DNA from: Clusia tigrina
Taxonomy: Eukaryota > Arthropoda > Insecta > Diptera > Clusiidae
Reading direction: 5' to 3'
DNA: 64,000 nucleotides
NCBI GenBank assembly: GCA_920105625.2
Contig: OV050030.1
Span: 213,388,325-213,452,324, forward strand
Below are positions 26,613 through 37,762 of this stretch, one piece after another. The notes beneath the pieces were generated by a model. It had not been told where the DNA came from and ran no database searches. It saw only the letters and a program-made list of their open reading frames with translations. The translations under genes and the position numbers were made by a program. Each line of letters opens with the position of its first letter. Positions within the stretch are counted from its first letter, which is position 1.

Positions 26613-28762
26613 TACTCGAGCCTCTTGTCTATTTAAGCTATTGCTCATAGTTATGCTACATTTGAGTCCCAAATCAAACACTGATAAAAATTCAAATGGC
26701 CCTAACTTCTATACGGTGCGTCCTATACCCATCAAAGTTTGTAACAATCAACTGCTTGTAACTTTTTACTGGAGCGTCATAAAATGTTCAAATTTTCTGA
26801 CAATAAAGTACTCGAGCCTCTTGTCAATTTAAGCTATCACTCATAGCTATGCTACCCTTGAGTCCCAAATCAAACACTGATAAAACTTCAAATGGCCCTA
26901 ACTTCTATACGGTGCATCCTACACCTATCAAAGTTTTCAACATTCAAATGCTTGTAACTTCTTACTGAAGAGTCATAAAATCTTGAAATTTGTGACAATA
27001 AAGTACTTGTGCCTCTTATCAATTTAAGTTATCGCTCATAGCTATGCCACCCTTGAGTCCCAAATCAACCACTGCTAAAACTTCAAATGGCCCTAACTTC
27101 TATACGGTGCGTCCTATACCTATCAAAGTTTCCAATAATCAAGTGCTTTTAACTTTTTACTGGAGCGTTATAAAATCTGGAAATTTTGTGAGAATAAAGT
27201 ACTCGAGCCTCCTATCAATTTAAGTTATCGCTCTTATATATGCTACCCTTGAGTCCCAAATCAAACACTGATAAAACTTCAAATTGCCCTAACTTCTATA
27301 CGCTGCGTCCTACACCTATCAAAGTTTGCCATAATCAAATGCTTGTAACTTTTTACTGGAGCGTCATAAAACCTTGAAATTTGGTGACAATAAAGTACTC
27401 GAAATTCTTAACAATTCATGCTATCGCCAATAGCTGTGCTACCTTTGAGTCCCAAATCACTGATAACACTTCAAATGTCCCTAACTTATATACGGTGCGT
27501 CCTATAACTATCGCAGTGTGTAACAATAAAATGCTTGCAACATTTTACTGGAGCGTCGTAAAATCTTGAAATTTTGTGTCAAGGAAGTACTCGAGCCTCT
27601 TGTCAATTTAAGCTATCGCTCACAGCTATGCTACCCTTGAGTCCCAAATCAAACACTGATAAAACTTCAAATGGCCCTAACTTCTATACGGTGCGTCCTA
27701 TACCTATCAAAGTTTGTAACAATCAAATGCTTGTAACTTTTTACTGGAGCGTCATAAAATCTTCAAATTTTGTGACAATAAAGTACTCGAGCCTCTTGTC
27801 AATTTATGCTATCACTCATAGCTATGCTACCCTTGAGTCCCAAATCTAACACTGAAAAACTTCAAATGGCCCTAACTTCTATAAGGTACATCCTACACCT
27901 ATCAAAGTTTTCAACATTCAAATGCTTGTAACTTCTTACTGAAGAGTCATAAAATCTTGAAATTTTGTGACAATAAAGTACTGGTGCCTCTTATCAATTT
28001 AAGTTATCGCTCATAGCTATGCCACCCTTTAGTCCCAAATCAACCACTACTAAAACTTCAAATGGCCATAACTTCTATACGGTGCGTCCTATACCTATCA
28101 AAGTTTCCGACAATCAAATGCTTGTAACTTTTTACTGGAGCTTAATAAAATCTTGAAATTTTGTGACAATAAAGTACTCGAGCCTCTTATCAATTTAAGC
28201 TATCGCTCATAGCTATGCTAGCATTGAGTCCCAAATCAAACACTGATAAAACTTCAAAAGGCCCTAACTTCTATACGGTGCGTCCTATACCTATCAAAGT
28301 TTGTAACAATCAAATGCTTGTAACTTTTTACTGGAGCGTCATAAAATCTTGAAATTTTGTGTCAAGAAAGTACTCGAGCCTCTTGTCAATTTAAGCTATC
28401 GCTCACAGCTATGCTACCCTTGAGTCCCAAATCAAACACTGATAAATCTTCAAATGGCCCTAACTTCTATACGGTGCGTTCTATACCTATCAAAGTTTCC
28501 AACAATCAAAAGCTTGTAACTTTTTACTGGAGCTTAATAAAATCTTTAAATTTTGTGACAATAAAGTACTCGAGCCTCTTATCAATTTAAGCTATCGCTC
28601 ATAGCTATGCTACCCTTGAGTCCCAAATCAAACACTGATAAAACTTCAAATGGCCCTAACTTCTATACGGTGCGTCCTATACCTATCAAAGTTTGTAACA
28701 ATCAAATGCTTGTAGCTTTTTACTGGAGTTCCATAAAATCTTGAAATTTTGTGTCAATAAAG
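26613..28762 (+). repeat. HOR unit 10, 11-mer lacking K
   Basis: Order: B C D E F G H I J/K L A. The J at 28175 ends with the K tail GTGTCAAGAAAG and runs straight into L. F (27396) has the 4-bp deletion form AAATCACTG. Confidence 0.94.
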
Positions 28763-30720
28763 TACTCGAGCCTCTTGTCTATTTAAGCTATTGCTCATAG
28801 CTATGCTACATTTGAGTCCCAAATCAAACACTGATAAAAATTCAAATGGCCCTAACTTCTATACGGTGCGTCCTATACCCATCAAAGTTTGTAACAATCA
28901 ACTGCTTGTAACTTTTTACTGGAGCGTCATAAAATGTTCAAATTTTCTGACAATAAAGTACTCGAGCCTCTTGTCAATTTAAGCTATCACTCATAGCTAT
29001 GCTACCCTTGAGTCCCAAATCAAACACTGATAAAACTTCAAATGGCCCTAACTTCTATACGGTGCATCCTACACCTATCAAAGTTTTCAACATTCAAATG
29101 CTTGTAACTTCTTACTGAAGAGTCATAAAATCTTGAAATTTGTGACAATAAAGTACTTGTGCCTCTTATCAATTTAAGTTATCGCTCATAGCTATGCCAC
29201 CCTTGAGTCCCAAATGAACCACTGCTAAAACTTCAAATGGCCCTAACTTCTATACGGTGCGTCCTATACCTATCAAAGTTTCCAACAATCAAGTGCTTTT
29301 AACTTTTTACTGGAGCGTTATAAAATCTGGAAATTTTGTGAGAATAAAGTACTCGAGCCTCCTATCAATTTAAGTTATCGCTCTTATATATGCTACCCTT
29401 GAGTCCCAAATCAAACACTGATAAAACTTCAAATTGCCCTAACTTCTATACGCTGCGTCCTACACCTATCAAAGTTTGCCATAATCAAATGCTTGTAACT
29501 TTTTACTGGAGCGTCATAAAACCTTGAAATTTGGTGACAATAAAGTACTCGAAATTCTTAACAATTCATGCTATCGCCAATAGCTGTGCTACCTTTGAGT
29601 CCCAAATCAAACACTGATAACACTTCAAATGTCCCTAACTTCTATACGGTGCGTCCTATAACTATCGCAGTGTGTAACAATAAAATGCTTGCAACATTTT
29701 ACTGGAGCGTCATAAAATCTTGAAATTTTGTGTCAAGAAAGTACTCGAGCCTCTTGTCAATTTAAGCTATCGCTCACAGCTATGCTACCCTTGAGTCCCA
29801 AATCAAACACTGATAAAACTTCAAATGGCCCTAACTTCTATACGGTGCGTCCTATACCTTTCAAAGTTTGTAACAATCAAATGCTTGTAACTTTTTACTG
29901 GAGCGTCATAAAATCTTCAAATTTTGTGACAATAAAGTACTCGAGCCTCTTGTCAATTTATGCTATCACTCATAGCTATGCTACCCTTGAGTCCCAAATC
30001 AAACACTGAAAAACTTCAAATGGCCCTAACTTCTATAAGGTGCATCCTACACCTATCAAAGTTTTCAACATTCAAATGCTTGTAACTTCTTACTGAAGAG
30101 TCATAAAATCTTGAAATTTTGTGACAATAAAGTACTGGTGCCTCTTATCAATTTAAGTTATCGCTCATAGCTATGCCACCGTTTAGTCCCAAATCAACCA
30201 CTACTAAAACTTCAAATGGCCATAACTTCTATACGGTGCGTCCTATACCTATCAAAGTTTCCGACAATCAAATGCTTGTAACTTTTTACTGGAGCTTAAT
30301 AAAATCTTGAAATTTTGTGACAATAAAGTACTCGAGCCTCTTATCAATTTAAGCTATCGCTCATAGCTATGCTAGCATTGAGTCCCAAATCAAACACTGA
30401 TAAAACTTCAAAAGGCCCTAACTTCTATACGGTGCGTCCTATACCTATCAAAGTTTGTAACAATCAAATGCTTGTAACTTTTTACTGGAGCGTCATAAAA
30501 TCTTGAAATTTTGTGTCAAGAAAGTACTCGAGCCTCTTATCAATTTAAGCTATCGCTCATAGCTATGCTACCCTTGAGTCCCAAATCAAACACTGATAAA
30601 ACTTCAAATGGCCCTAACTTCTATACGGTGCGTCCTATACCTATCAAAGTTTGTAACAATCAAATGCTTGTAGCTTTTTACTGGAGTTCCATAAAATCTT
30701 GAAATTTTGTGTCAATAAAG
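28763..30720 (+). repeat. HOR unit 11, 10-mer lacking K and L
   Basis: Order: B C D E F G H I J A, 1,958 bp. J ends with the K tail and is followed directly by A (30525-30720). D carries AAATGAACC, shared with unit 12. Confidence 0.94.
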
Positions 30721-30916
30721 TACTCGAGCCTCTTGTCTATTTAAGCTATTGCTCATAGCTATGCTACATTTGAGTCCCAAATCAAACACTGATAAAAATT
30801 CAAATGGCCCTAACTTCTATACGGTGCGTCCTATACCCATCAAAGTTTGTAACAATCAACTGCTTGTAACTTTTTACTGGAGCGTCATAAAATGTTCAAA
30901 TTTTCTGACAATAAAG
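30721..30916 (+). repeat. Monomer class B (reference copy), HOR landmark
   Basis: The most distinctive class: TTGTCTATTT, GCTATTGCTC, CTACATTTGAG, ATACCCATC, CAATCAACTGC, AAAATGTTC and TTTTCTGAC. I use its start to delimit HOR units. It shares ATAAAAATTC with class K, and its tail TTCAAATTTT resembles class G, which suggests a K-head/G-tail fusion. The change GCTATCG to GCTATTG is a CpG to TpG transition. The last copy in the window is at 54733-54928. Confidence 0.96.
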
Positions 30917-31111
30917 TACTCGAGCCTCTTGTCAATTTAAGCTATCACTCATAGCTATGCTACCCTTGAGTCCCAAATCAAACACTGATAAAACTTCAAA
31001 TGGCCCTAACTTCTATACGGTGCATCCTACACCTATCAAAGTTTTCAACATTCAAATGCTTGTAACTTCTTACTGAAGAGTCATAAAATCTTGAAATTTG
31101 TGACAATAAAG
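30917..31111 (+). repeat. Monomer class C (reference copy, 195 bp)
   Basis: Marked by CTATCACTC, GTGCATCCTACACC, GTTTTCAACATTC, CTTCTTACTGAAGAG and a one-base-shorter GAAATTTGTG. It is the close sister of class H. It normally follows B and precedes D. Confidence 0.95.
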
Positions 31112-31307
31112 TACTTGTGCCTCTTATCAATTTAAGTTATCGCTCATAGCTATGCCACCCTTGAGTCCCAAATGAACCACTGCTAAAACTTCAAATGGCC
31201 CTAACTTCTATACGGTGCGTCCTATACCTATCAAAGTTTCCAACAATCAAGTGCTTTTAACTTTTTACTGGAGCGTTATAAAATCTGGAAATTTTGTGAG
31301 AATAAAG
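31112..31307 (+). repeat. Monomer class D (reference copy)
   Basis: Marked by TACTTGTGCC, GCTATGCCACCC, AACCACTGCTAAAAC, CAATCAAGTGCTTTTAAC, GAGCGTTATAAAATCTGG and GTGAGAATAAAG. It is the sister of class I. This copy carries the private change AAATGAACC, shared only with the D monomer of the previous unit at 29154-29349. Confidence 0.95.
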
Positions 31308-31503
31308 TACTCGAGCCTCCTATCAATTTAAGTTATCGCTCTTATATATGCTACCCTTGAGTCCCAAATCAAACACTGATAAAACTTCAAATTGCCCTAA
31401 CTTCTATACGCTGCGTCCTACACCTATCAAAGTTTGCCATAATCAAATGCTTGTAACTTTTTACTGGAGCGTCATAAAACCTTGAAATTTGGTGACAATA
31501 AAG
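31308..31503 (+). repeat. Monomer class E (reference copy)
   Basis: Marked by CCTCCTATC, CTCTTATATATGC, CAAATTGCCC, TATACGCTGCG, TTTGCCATAATC, ATAAAACCTTG and GAAATTTGGTG. It follows D or O and precedes F in every standard context. Confidence 0.95.
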
Positions 31504-31699
31504 TACTCGAAATTCTTAACAATTCATGCTATCGCCAATAGCTGTGCTACCTTTGAGTCCCAAATCAAACACTGATAACACTTCAAATGTCCCTAACTTC
31601 TATACGGTGCGTCCTATAACTATCGCAGTGTGTAACAATAAAATGCTTGCAACATTTTACTGGAGCGTCATAAAATCTTGAAATTTTGTGTCAAGAAAG
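31504..31699 (+). repeat. Monomer class F (reference copy)
   Basis: The most diverged canonical class: TACTCGAAATTCTTAAC, AATTCATGC, GCCAATAGCTGTGC, GATAACACTTC, AATGTCCC, TAACTATCGCAGTGTG, CAATAAAATGC and GCAACATTTT. Its tail GTGTCAAGAAAG is identical to that of class K, linking the two. A 192-bp form with a 4-bp deletion occurs at 27396, 36201 and 58235. Confidence 0.95.
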
Positions 31700-31895
31700 T
31701 ACTCGAGCCTCTTGTCAATTTAAGCTATCGCTCACAGCTATGCTACCCTTGAGTCCCAAATCAAACACTGATAAAACTTCAAATGGCCCTAACTTCTATA
31801 CGGTGCGTCCTATACCTATCAAAGTTTGTAACAATCAAATGCTTGTAACTTTTTACTGGAGCGTCATAAAATCTTCAAATTTTGTGACAATAAAG
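31700..31895 (+). repeat. Monomer class G (reference copy, near consensus)
   Basis: Close to the overall consensus. Its marker is CGCTCACAGC, which breaks the CATAGCTATG dyad, plus the tail CTTCAAATTTTGTGAC. It shares its head with class L. It follows F and precedes H. Confidence 0.95.
31779..31870 (+). repeat. Internal 56-bp-offset sub-repeat within one monomer
   Basis: Two related stretches start at 31779 and 31835: TCAAATGGCCCTAACTT and TCAAATGCTTGTAACTT, followed by CGGTGCGTCCTAT and TGGAGCGTCATAA. The pattern TCAAATG-N4-TAACTT...GG-N-GCGTC-N-TA is shared. I matched about 18 of 26 bases by eye over the TAACTT-to-GCGTC part. It suggests the monomer arose partly by duplication of a shorter unit. 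Confidence 0.7.
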
Positions 31896-32090
31896 TACTC
31901 GAGCCTCTTGTCAATTTATGCTATCACTCATAGCTATGCTACCCTTGAGTCCCAAATCAAACACTGAAAAACTTCAAATGGCCCTAACTTCTATAAGGTG
32001 CATCCTACACCTATCAAAGTTTTCAACATTCAAATGCTTGTAACTTCTTACTGAAGAGTCATAAAATCTTGAAATTTTGTGACAATAAAG
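31896..32090 (+). repeat. Monomer class H (reference copy, 195 bp)
   Basis: Marked by ATTTATGCTATCACTC, a one-base-shorter CACTGAAAAAC, CTATAAGGTGCATCC and CTTCTTACTGAAGAG. It is the sister of class C, but with the full GAAATTTTGTG tail. Confidence 0.95.
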
Positions 32091-32286
32091 TACTGGTGCC
32101 TCTTATCAATTTAAGTTATCGCTCATAGCTATGCCACCCTTTAATCCCAAATCAACCACTACTAAAACTTCAAATGGCCATAACTTCTATACGGTGCGTC
32201 CTATTCCTATCAAAGTTTCCGACAATCAAATGCTTGTAACTTTTTACTGGAGCTTAATAAAATCTTGAAATTTTGTGACAATAAAG
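32091..32286 (+). repeat. Monomer class I (reference copy)
   Basis: Marked by TACTGGTGCC, GCCACCCTTTA, AACCACTACT, TGGCCATAAC, GTTTCCGAC and GGAGCTTAAT. It is the sister of class D. This copy has the private changes TTTAATCCC and CTATTCC. Confidence 0.95.
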
Positions 32287-32482
32287 TACTCGAGCCTCTT
32301 ATCAATTTAAGCTATCGCTCATAGCTATGCTAGCATTGAGTCCCAAATCAAACACTGATAAAACTTCAAAAGGCCCTAACTTCTATACGGTGCGTCCTAT
32401 ACCTATCAAAGTTTGTAACAATCAAATGCTTGTAACTTTTTACTGGAGCGTCATAAAATCTTGAAATTTTGTGTCAATAAAT
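32287..32482 (+). repeat. Monomer class J (reference copy)
   Basis: Marked by CTATGCTAGCATTGAG, TCAAAAGGCCC and the tail GTGTCAATAAAT. The last base of that tail makes the following monomer begin TTCTCGAG. A frequent derivative, J/G, keeps the J head but ends with the G tail TTCAAATTTTGTGAC. Confidence 0.95.
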
Positions 32483-32678
32483 TTCTCGAGCCTATTGTCA
32501 ATTTAATTTATCGCTCATAGCTATGCTACCCTAGAGTCCCAAATCAAACACTGATAAAAATTCAAAGGGCCCTAACTTCTATACGGTGCGTCCTATACCT
32601 ACCAAAGTTTGTAACAATCAAATGCTTGTAACTTTTTACTGGAGCGTCATAAAATCTTGAAATTTTGTGTCAAGAAAG
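32483..32678 (+). repeat. Monomer class K (reference copy)
   Basis: Marked by TTCTCGAGCCTATTG, TTAATTTATC, CTACCCTAGAG, ATAAAAATTCAAAGGGCCC and CCTACCAAAG, with the F-like tail GTGTCAAGAAAG. A sub-variant with ACGGAGCGTCC occurs at 4490, 7229, 20147 and 54145. Confidence 0.95.
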
Positions 32679-32874
32679 TACTCGAGCCTCTTGTCAATTT
32701 AAGCTATCGCTCACAGCTATGCTACCCTTGAGTCCCAAATCAAACACTGATAAATCTTCAAATGGCCCTAACTTCTATACGGTGCGTTCTATACCTATCA
32801 AAGTTTCCAACAATCAAAAGCTTGTAACTTTTTACTGGAGCTTAATAAAATCTTTAAATTTTGTGACAATAAAG
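32679..32874 (+). repeat. Monomer class L (reference copy)
   Basis: It has the head of class G (CGCTCACAGC), then ATAAATCTTC, GCGTTCTATACC, TTTCCAAC, CAAAAGC and an I-like tail GGAGCTTAAT. It is best explained as a fusion of a G-type head with an I- or D-type tail. It follows K and precedes A. Confidence 0.94.
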
Positions 32875-33070
32875 TACTCGAGCCTCTTATCAATTTACGC
32901 TATCGCTCATAGCTATGCTACCCTTGAGTCCCAAATCAAACACTGATAAAACTTCAAATGGCCCTAACTTCTATACGGTGCGTCCTATACCTATCAAAGT
33001 TTGTAACAATCAAATGCTTGTAGCTTTTTACTGGAGTTCCATAAAATCTTGAAATTTTGTGTCAATAAAG
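32875..33070 (+). repeat. Monomer class A (reference copy)
   Basis: Diagnostic bases are GCTTGTAGC where most classes have GCTTGTAAC, and GGAGTTCCAT where most have GGAGCGTCAT. The head carries CTTATCAATTT and the tail GTGTCAATAAAG. The head is nearly the same as class J, so A looks like a J-family (position 4) monomer. It is always followed by B. This copy has a private TTTACGC. Class A disappears after 54732. Confidence 0.95.
32908..32917. other. Recurrent 10-bp perfect dyad CATAGCTATG (example)
   Basis: CATAGCTATG is its own reverse complement and occurs at monomer position 34-43 in classes A, B, C, H, J and K, as well as P/K and Q. It is broken in G and L (CACAGCTATG), E (TTATATATG), F (AATAGCTGTG) and N. 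Two smaller overlapping palindromes, AGTACT and CTCGAG, sit at most monomer junctions. Whether a protein binds here is unknown. Confidence 0.85.
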
Positions 33071-35417
33071 TACTCGAGCCTCTTGTCTATTTAAGCTATT
33101 GCTCATAGCTATGCTACATTTGAGTTCCAAATCAAACACTGATAAAAATTCAAATGGCCCTAACTTCTATACGGTGCGTCCTATACCCATCAAAGTTTGT
33201 AACAATCAACTGCTTGTAACTTTTTACTGGAGCGTCATAAAATGTTCAAATTTTCTGACAATAAAGTACTCGAGCCTCTTGTCAATTTAAGCTATCACTC
33301 ATAGCTATGCTACCCTTGAGTCCCAAATCAAACACTGATAAAACTTCAAATGGCCCTAACTTCTATACGGTGCATCCTACACCTATCAAAGTTTTCAACA
33401 TTCAAATGCTTGTAACTTCTTACTGAAGAGTCATAAAATCTTGAAATTTGTGACAATAAAGTACTTGTGCCTCTTATTAATTTAAGTTATCGCTCATAGC
33501 TATGCCACCCTTGAGTCCCAAATCAACCACTGCTAAAACTTCAAATGGCCCTAACTTCTATACGGTGCGTCCTATACCTATCAAAGTTTCCAACAATCAA
33601 GTGCTTTTAACTTTTTACTGGAGCGTTATAAAATCTGGAAATTTTGTGAGAATAAAGTACTCGAGCCTCCTATCAATTTAAGTTATCGCTCTTATATATG
33701 CTACCCTTGAGTCCCAAATCAAACACTGATAAAACTTCAAATTGCCCTAACTTCTATACGCTGCGTCCTACACCTATCAAAGTTTGCCATAATCAAATGC
33801 TTGTAACTTTTTACTGGAGCGTCATAAAACCTTGAAATTTGGTGACAATAAAGTACTCGAAATTCTTAACAATTCATGCTATCGCCAATAGCTGTGCTAC
33901 CTTTGAGTCCCAAATCAAACACTGATAACACTTCAAATGTCCCTAACTTCTATACGGTGCGTCCTATAACTATCGCAGTGTGTAATAATAAAATGCTTGC
34001 AACATTTTACTGGAGCGTCATAAAATCTTGAAATTTTGTGTCAAGAAAGTACTCGAGCCTCTTGTCAATTTAAGCTATCGCTCACAGCTATGCTACCCTT
34101 GAGTCCCAAATCAAACACTGATAAAACTTCAAAAGGCCCTAACTTCTATACGGTGCGTCCTATACCTATCAAAGTTTGTAACAATCAAATGCTTGTAACT
34201 TTTTACTGGAGCGTCATAAAATCTTCAAATTTTGTGACAATAAAGTACTCGAGCCTCTTGTCAATTTATGCTATCACTCATAGCTATGCTACCCTTGAGT
34301 CCCAAATCAAACACTGAAAAACTTCAAATGGCCCTAACTTCTATAAGGTGCATCCTACACCTATCAAAGTTTTCTACATTCAAATGCTTGTAACTTACTG
34401 AAGAGTCATAAAATCTTGAAATTTTGTGACAATAAAGTACTGGTGCCTCTTATCAATTTAAGTTATCGCTCATAGCTATGCCACCCTTTAGTCCCAAATC
34501 AACCACTACTAAAACTTCAAATGGCCATAACTTCTATACGGTGCGTCCTATACCTATCAAAGTTTCCGACAATCAAATGCTTGTAACTTTTTACTGGAGC
34601 TTAATAAAATCTTGAAATTTTGTGACAATAAAGTACTCGAGCCTCTTATCAATTTAAGCTATCGCTTATAGCTATGCTAGCATTGAGTCCCAAATCAAAC
34701 ACTGATAAAACTTCAAAAGGCCCTAACTTCTATACGGTGCGTCCTATACCTATCAAAGTTTGTAACAATCAAATGCTTGTAACTTTTTACTGGAGCGTCA
34801 TAAAATCTTCAAATTTTGTGTCAATAAATTTCTCGAGCCTATTGTCAATTTAATTTATCGCTCATAGCTATGCTACCCTAGAGTCCCAAATCAAACACTG
34901 ATAAAAATTCAAAGGCCCCTAACTTCTATACGGTGCGTCCTATACCTACCAAAGTTTGTAACAATCAAATGCTTGTAACTTTTTACTGGAGCGTCATAAA
35001 ATCTTGAAATTTTGTGTCAAGTAAGTACTCGAGCCTCTTGTCAATTTAAGCTATCGCTCACAGCTATGCTACCCTTGAGTCCCAAATCAAACACTGATAA
35101 ATCTTCAAATGGCCCTAACTTCTATACGGTGCGTTCTATACCTATCAAAGTTTCCAACAATCAAAAGCTTGTAACTTTTTACTGGAGCTTAATAAAATCT
35201 TTAAATTTTGTGACAATAAAGTACTCGAGCCTCTTATCAATTTAAGCTATCGCTCATAGCTATGCTACCCTTGAGTCCCAAATCAAACACTGATAAAACT
35301 TCAAATGGCCCTAACTTCTATACGGTGCGTCCTATACCTATCAAAGTTTGTAACAATCAAATGCTTGTAGCTTTTTACTGGAGTTCCATAAAATCTTGAA
35401 ATTTTGTGTCAATAAAG
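33071..35417 (+). repeat. HOR unit 13, canonical 12-mer
   Basis: 2,347 bp. H (34246-34437) lacks three further bases (GTAACTTACTG). G has TCAAAAGGCCC as in unit 9. Private marks are TTTGAGTTCC in B, CGCTTATAGC in J and AAAGGCCCC in K. Confidence 0.95.
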
Positions 35418-37566
35418 TACTCGAGCCTCTTGTCTATTTAAGCTATTGCTCATAGCTATGCTACATTTGAGTCCCAAATCAAACACTGATAAAAATTCAA
35501 ATGGCCCTAACTTCTATAGGGTGCGTCCTATACCCATCAAAGTTTGTAACAATCAACTGCTTGTAACTTTTTACTGGAGCGTCATAAAATGTTCAAATTT
35601 TCTGACAATAAAGTACTCGAGCCTCTTGTCAATTTAAGCTATCACTCATAGCTATGCTACCCTTGAGTCCCAAATCAAACACTGATAAAACTTCAAATGG
35701 CCCTAACTTCTATACGGTACATCCTACACCTATCAAAGTTTTCAACATTCAAATGCTTGTAACTTCTTACTGAAGAGTCATAAAATCTTGAAATTTGTGA
35801 CAATAAAGTACTTGTGCCTCTTATCAATTTAAGTTATCGCTCATAGCTATGCCACCCTTGAGTCCCAAATCAACCACTGCTAAAACTTCAAATGGCCCTA
35901 ACTTCTATACGGTGCGTCCTATACCTATCAAAGTTTCCAACAATCAAGTGCTTTTAACTTTTTACTGGAGCGTTATAAAATCTGGAAATTTTGTGAGAAT
36001 AAAGTACTCGAGCCTCCTATCAATTTAAGTTATCGCTCTTATATATGCTACCCTTGAGTCCCAAATCAAACACTGATAAAACTTCAAATTGCCCTAACTT
36101 CTATACGCTGCGTCCTACACCTATCAAAGTTTGCCATAATCAAATGCTTGTAACTTTTTACTGGAGCGTCATAAAACCTTGAAATTTGGTGACAATAAAG
36201 TACTCGAAATTCTTAACAATTCATGCTATCGCCAATAGCTGTGCTACCTTTGAGTCCCAAATCACTGATAACACTTCAAATGTCCCTAACTTCTATACGG
36301 TGCGTCCTATAACTATCGCAGTGTGTAACAATAAAATGCTTGCAACATTTTACTGGAGCGTCATAAAATCTTGAAATTTTGTGTCAAGAAAGTACTCGAG
36401 CCTCTTGTCAATTTAAGCTATCGCTTAAAGCTATACTACCCTTGAGTCCCAAATCAAACACTGATAAAACTTCAAATGGCCCTAACTTCTATACGGTGCG
36501 TCCTATACCTATCAAAGTTTGTAACAATCAAATGCTTGTAACTTTTTACTGGAGCGTCATAAAATCTTCAAATTTTGTGACAATAAAGTACTCGAGCCTC
36601 TTGTCAAGTTATGCTATCACTCATAGCTATGCTACCCTTGAGTCCCAAATCAAACACTGAAAAACTTCAAATGGCCCTAACTTCTATAAGGTGCATCCTA
36701 CACCTATCAAAGTTTTCAACATTCAAATGCTTGTAACTTCTTACTGAAGAGTCATAAAATCTTGAAATTTTGTGACAATAAAGTACTGGTGCCTCTTATC
36801 AATTTAAGTTATCGCTCATAGCTATGCCACCCTTTAGTCCCAAATCAACCACTACTAAAACTTCAAATGGCCATAACTTCTATACGGTGCGTCCTATACC
36901 TATCAAAGTTTCCGACAATCAAATGCTTGTAACTTTTTACTGGAGCTTAATAAAATCTTGAAATTTTGTGACAATAAAGTACTCGAGCCTCTTATCAATT
37001 TAAGCTATCGCTCATAGCTATGCTAGCATTGAGTCCCAAATCAAACACTGATAAAACTTCAAAAGGCCCTAACTTCTATACGGTGCGTCCTATACCTATC
37101 AAAGTTTGTAACAATCAAATGCTTGTAACTTTTTACTGGAGCGTCATAAAATCTTGAAATTTTGTGTCAATAAATTTCTCGAGCCTATTGTCAATTTAAT
37201 TTATCGCTCATAGCTATGCTACCCTAGAGTCCCAAATCAAGCACTGATAAAAATTCAAAGGGCCCTAACTTCTATACGGTGCGTCCTATACCTACCAAAG
37301 TTTGTAACAATCAAATGCTTGTAACTTTTTACTGGAGCGTCATAAAATCTTGAAATTTTGTGTCAAGAAAGTACCGAGCCTCTTGTCAATTTAAGCTATC
37401 GCTCACAGCTATGCTACCCTTGAGTCCCAAATCAAACACTGATAAATCTTCAAATGGCCCTAACTTCTATACGGTGCGTTCTATACCTATCAAAGTTTCC
37501 AACAATCAAAAGCTTGTAACTTTTTACTGGAGCTTAATAAAATCTTTAAATTTTGTGACAATAAAG
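35418..37566 (+). repeat. HOR unit 14, 11-mer ending at L
   Basis: Order: B C D E F G H I J K L. Its A is fused with the following B. F (36201) has the 4-bp deletion as in unit 10. G has CGCTTAAAGC. H has TGTCAAGTTATGC, shared with 58623. L lost one base (GTACCGAGCC). Confidence 0.93.
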
Positions 37567-37762
37567 TACTCGAGCCTCTTATCAATTTAAGCTATCGCTC
37601 ATAGCTATGCTACCCTTGAGTCCCAAATCAAACACTGATAAAACTTCAAATGGCCCTAACTTCTATACGGTGCGTCCTATACCCATCAAAGTTTGTAACA
37701 ATCAACTGCTTGTAACTTTTTACTGGAGCGTCATAAAATGTTCAAATTTTCTGACAATAAAG

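Larger units (their letters stand above)
30721..33070 (+). repeat. HOR unit 12, canonical 12-mer (reference unit)
   Basis: 2,350 bp: twelve monomers in the order B C D E F G H I J K L A, with C and H one base short (12 x 196 - 2). I use it as the reference because it has few private changes. Confidence 0.96.
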
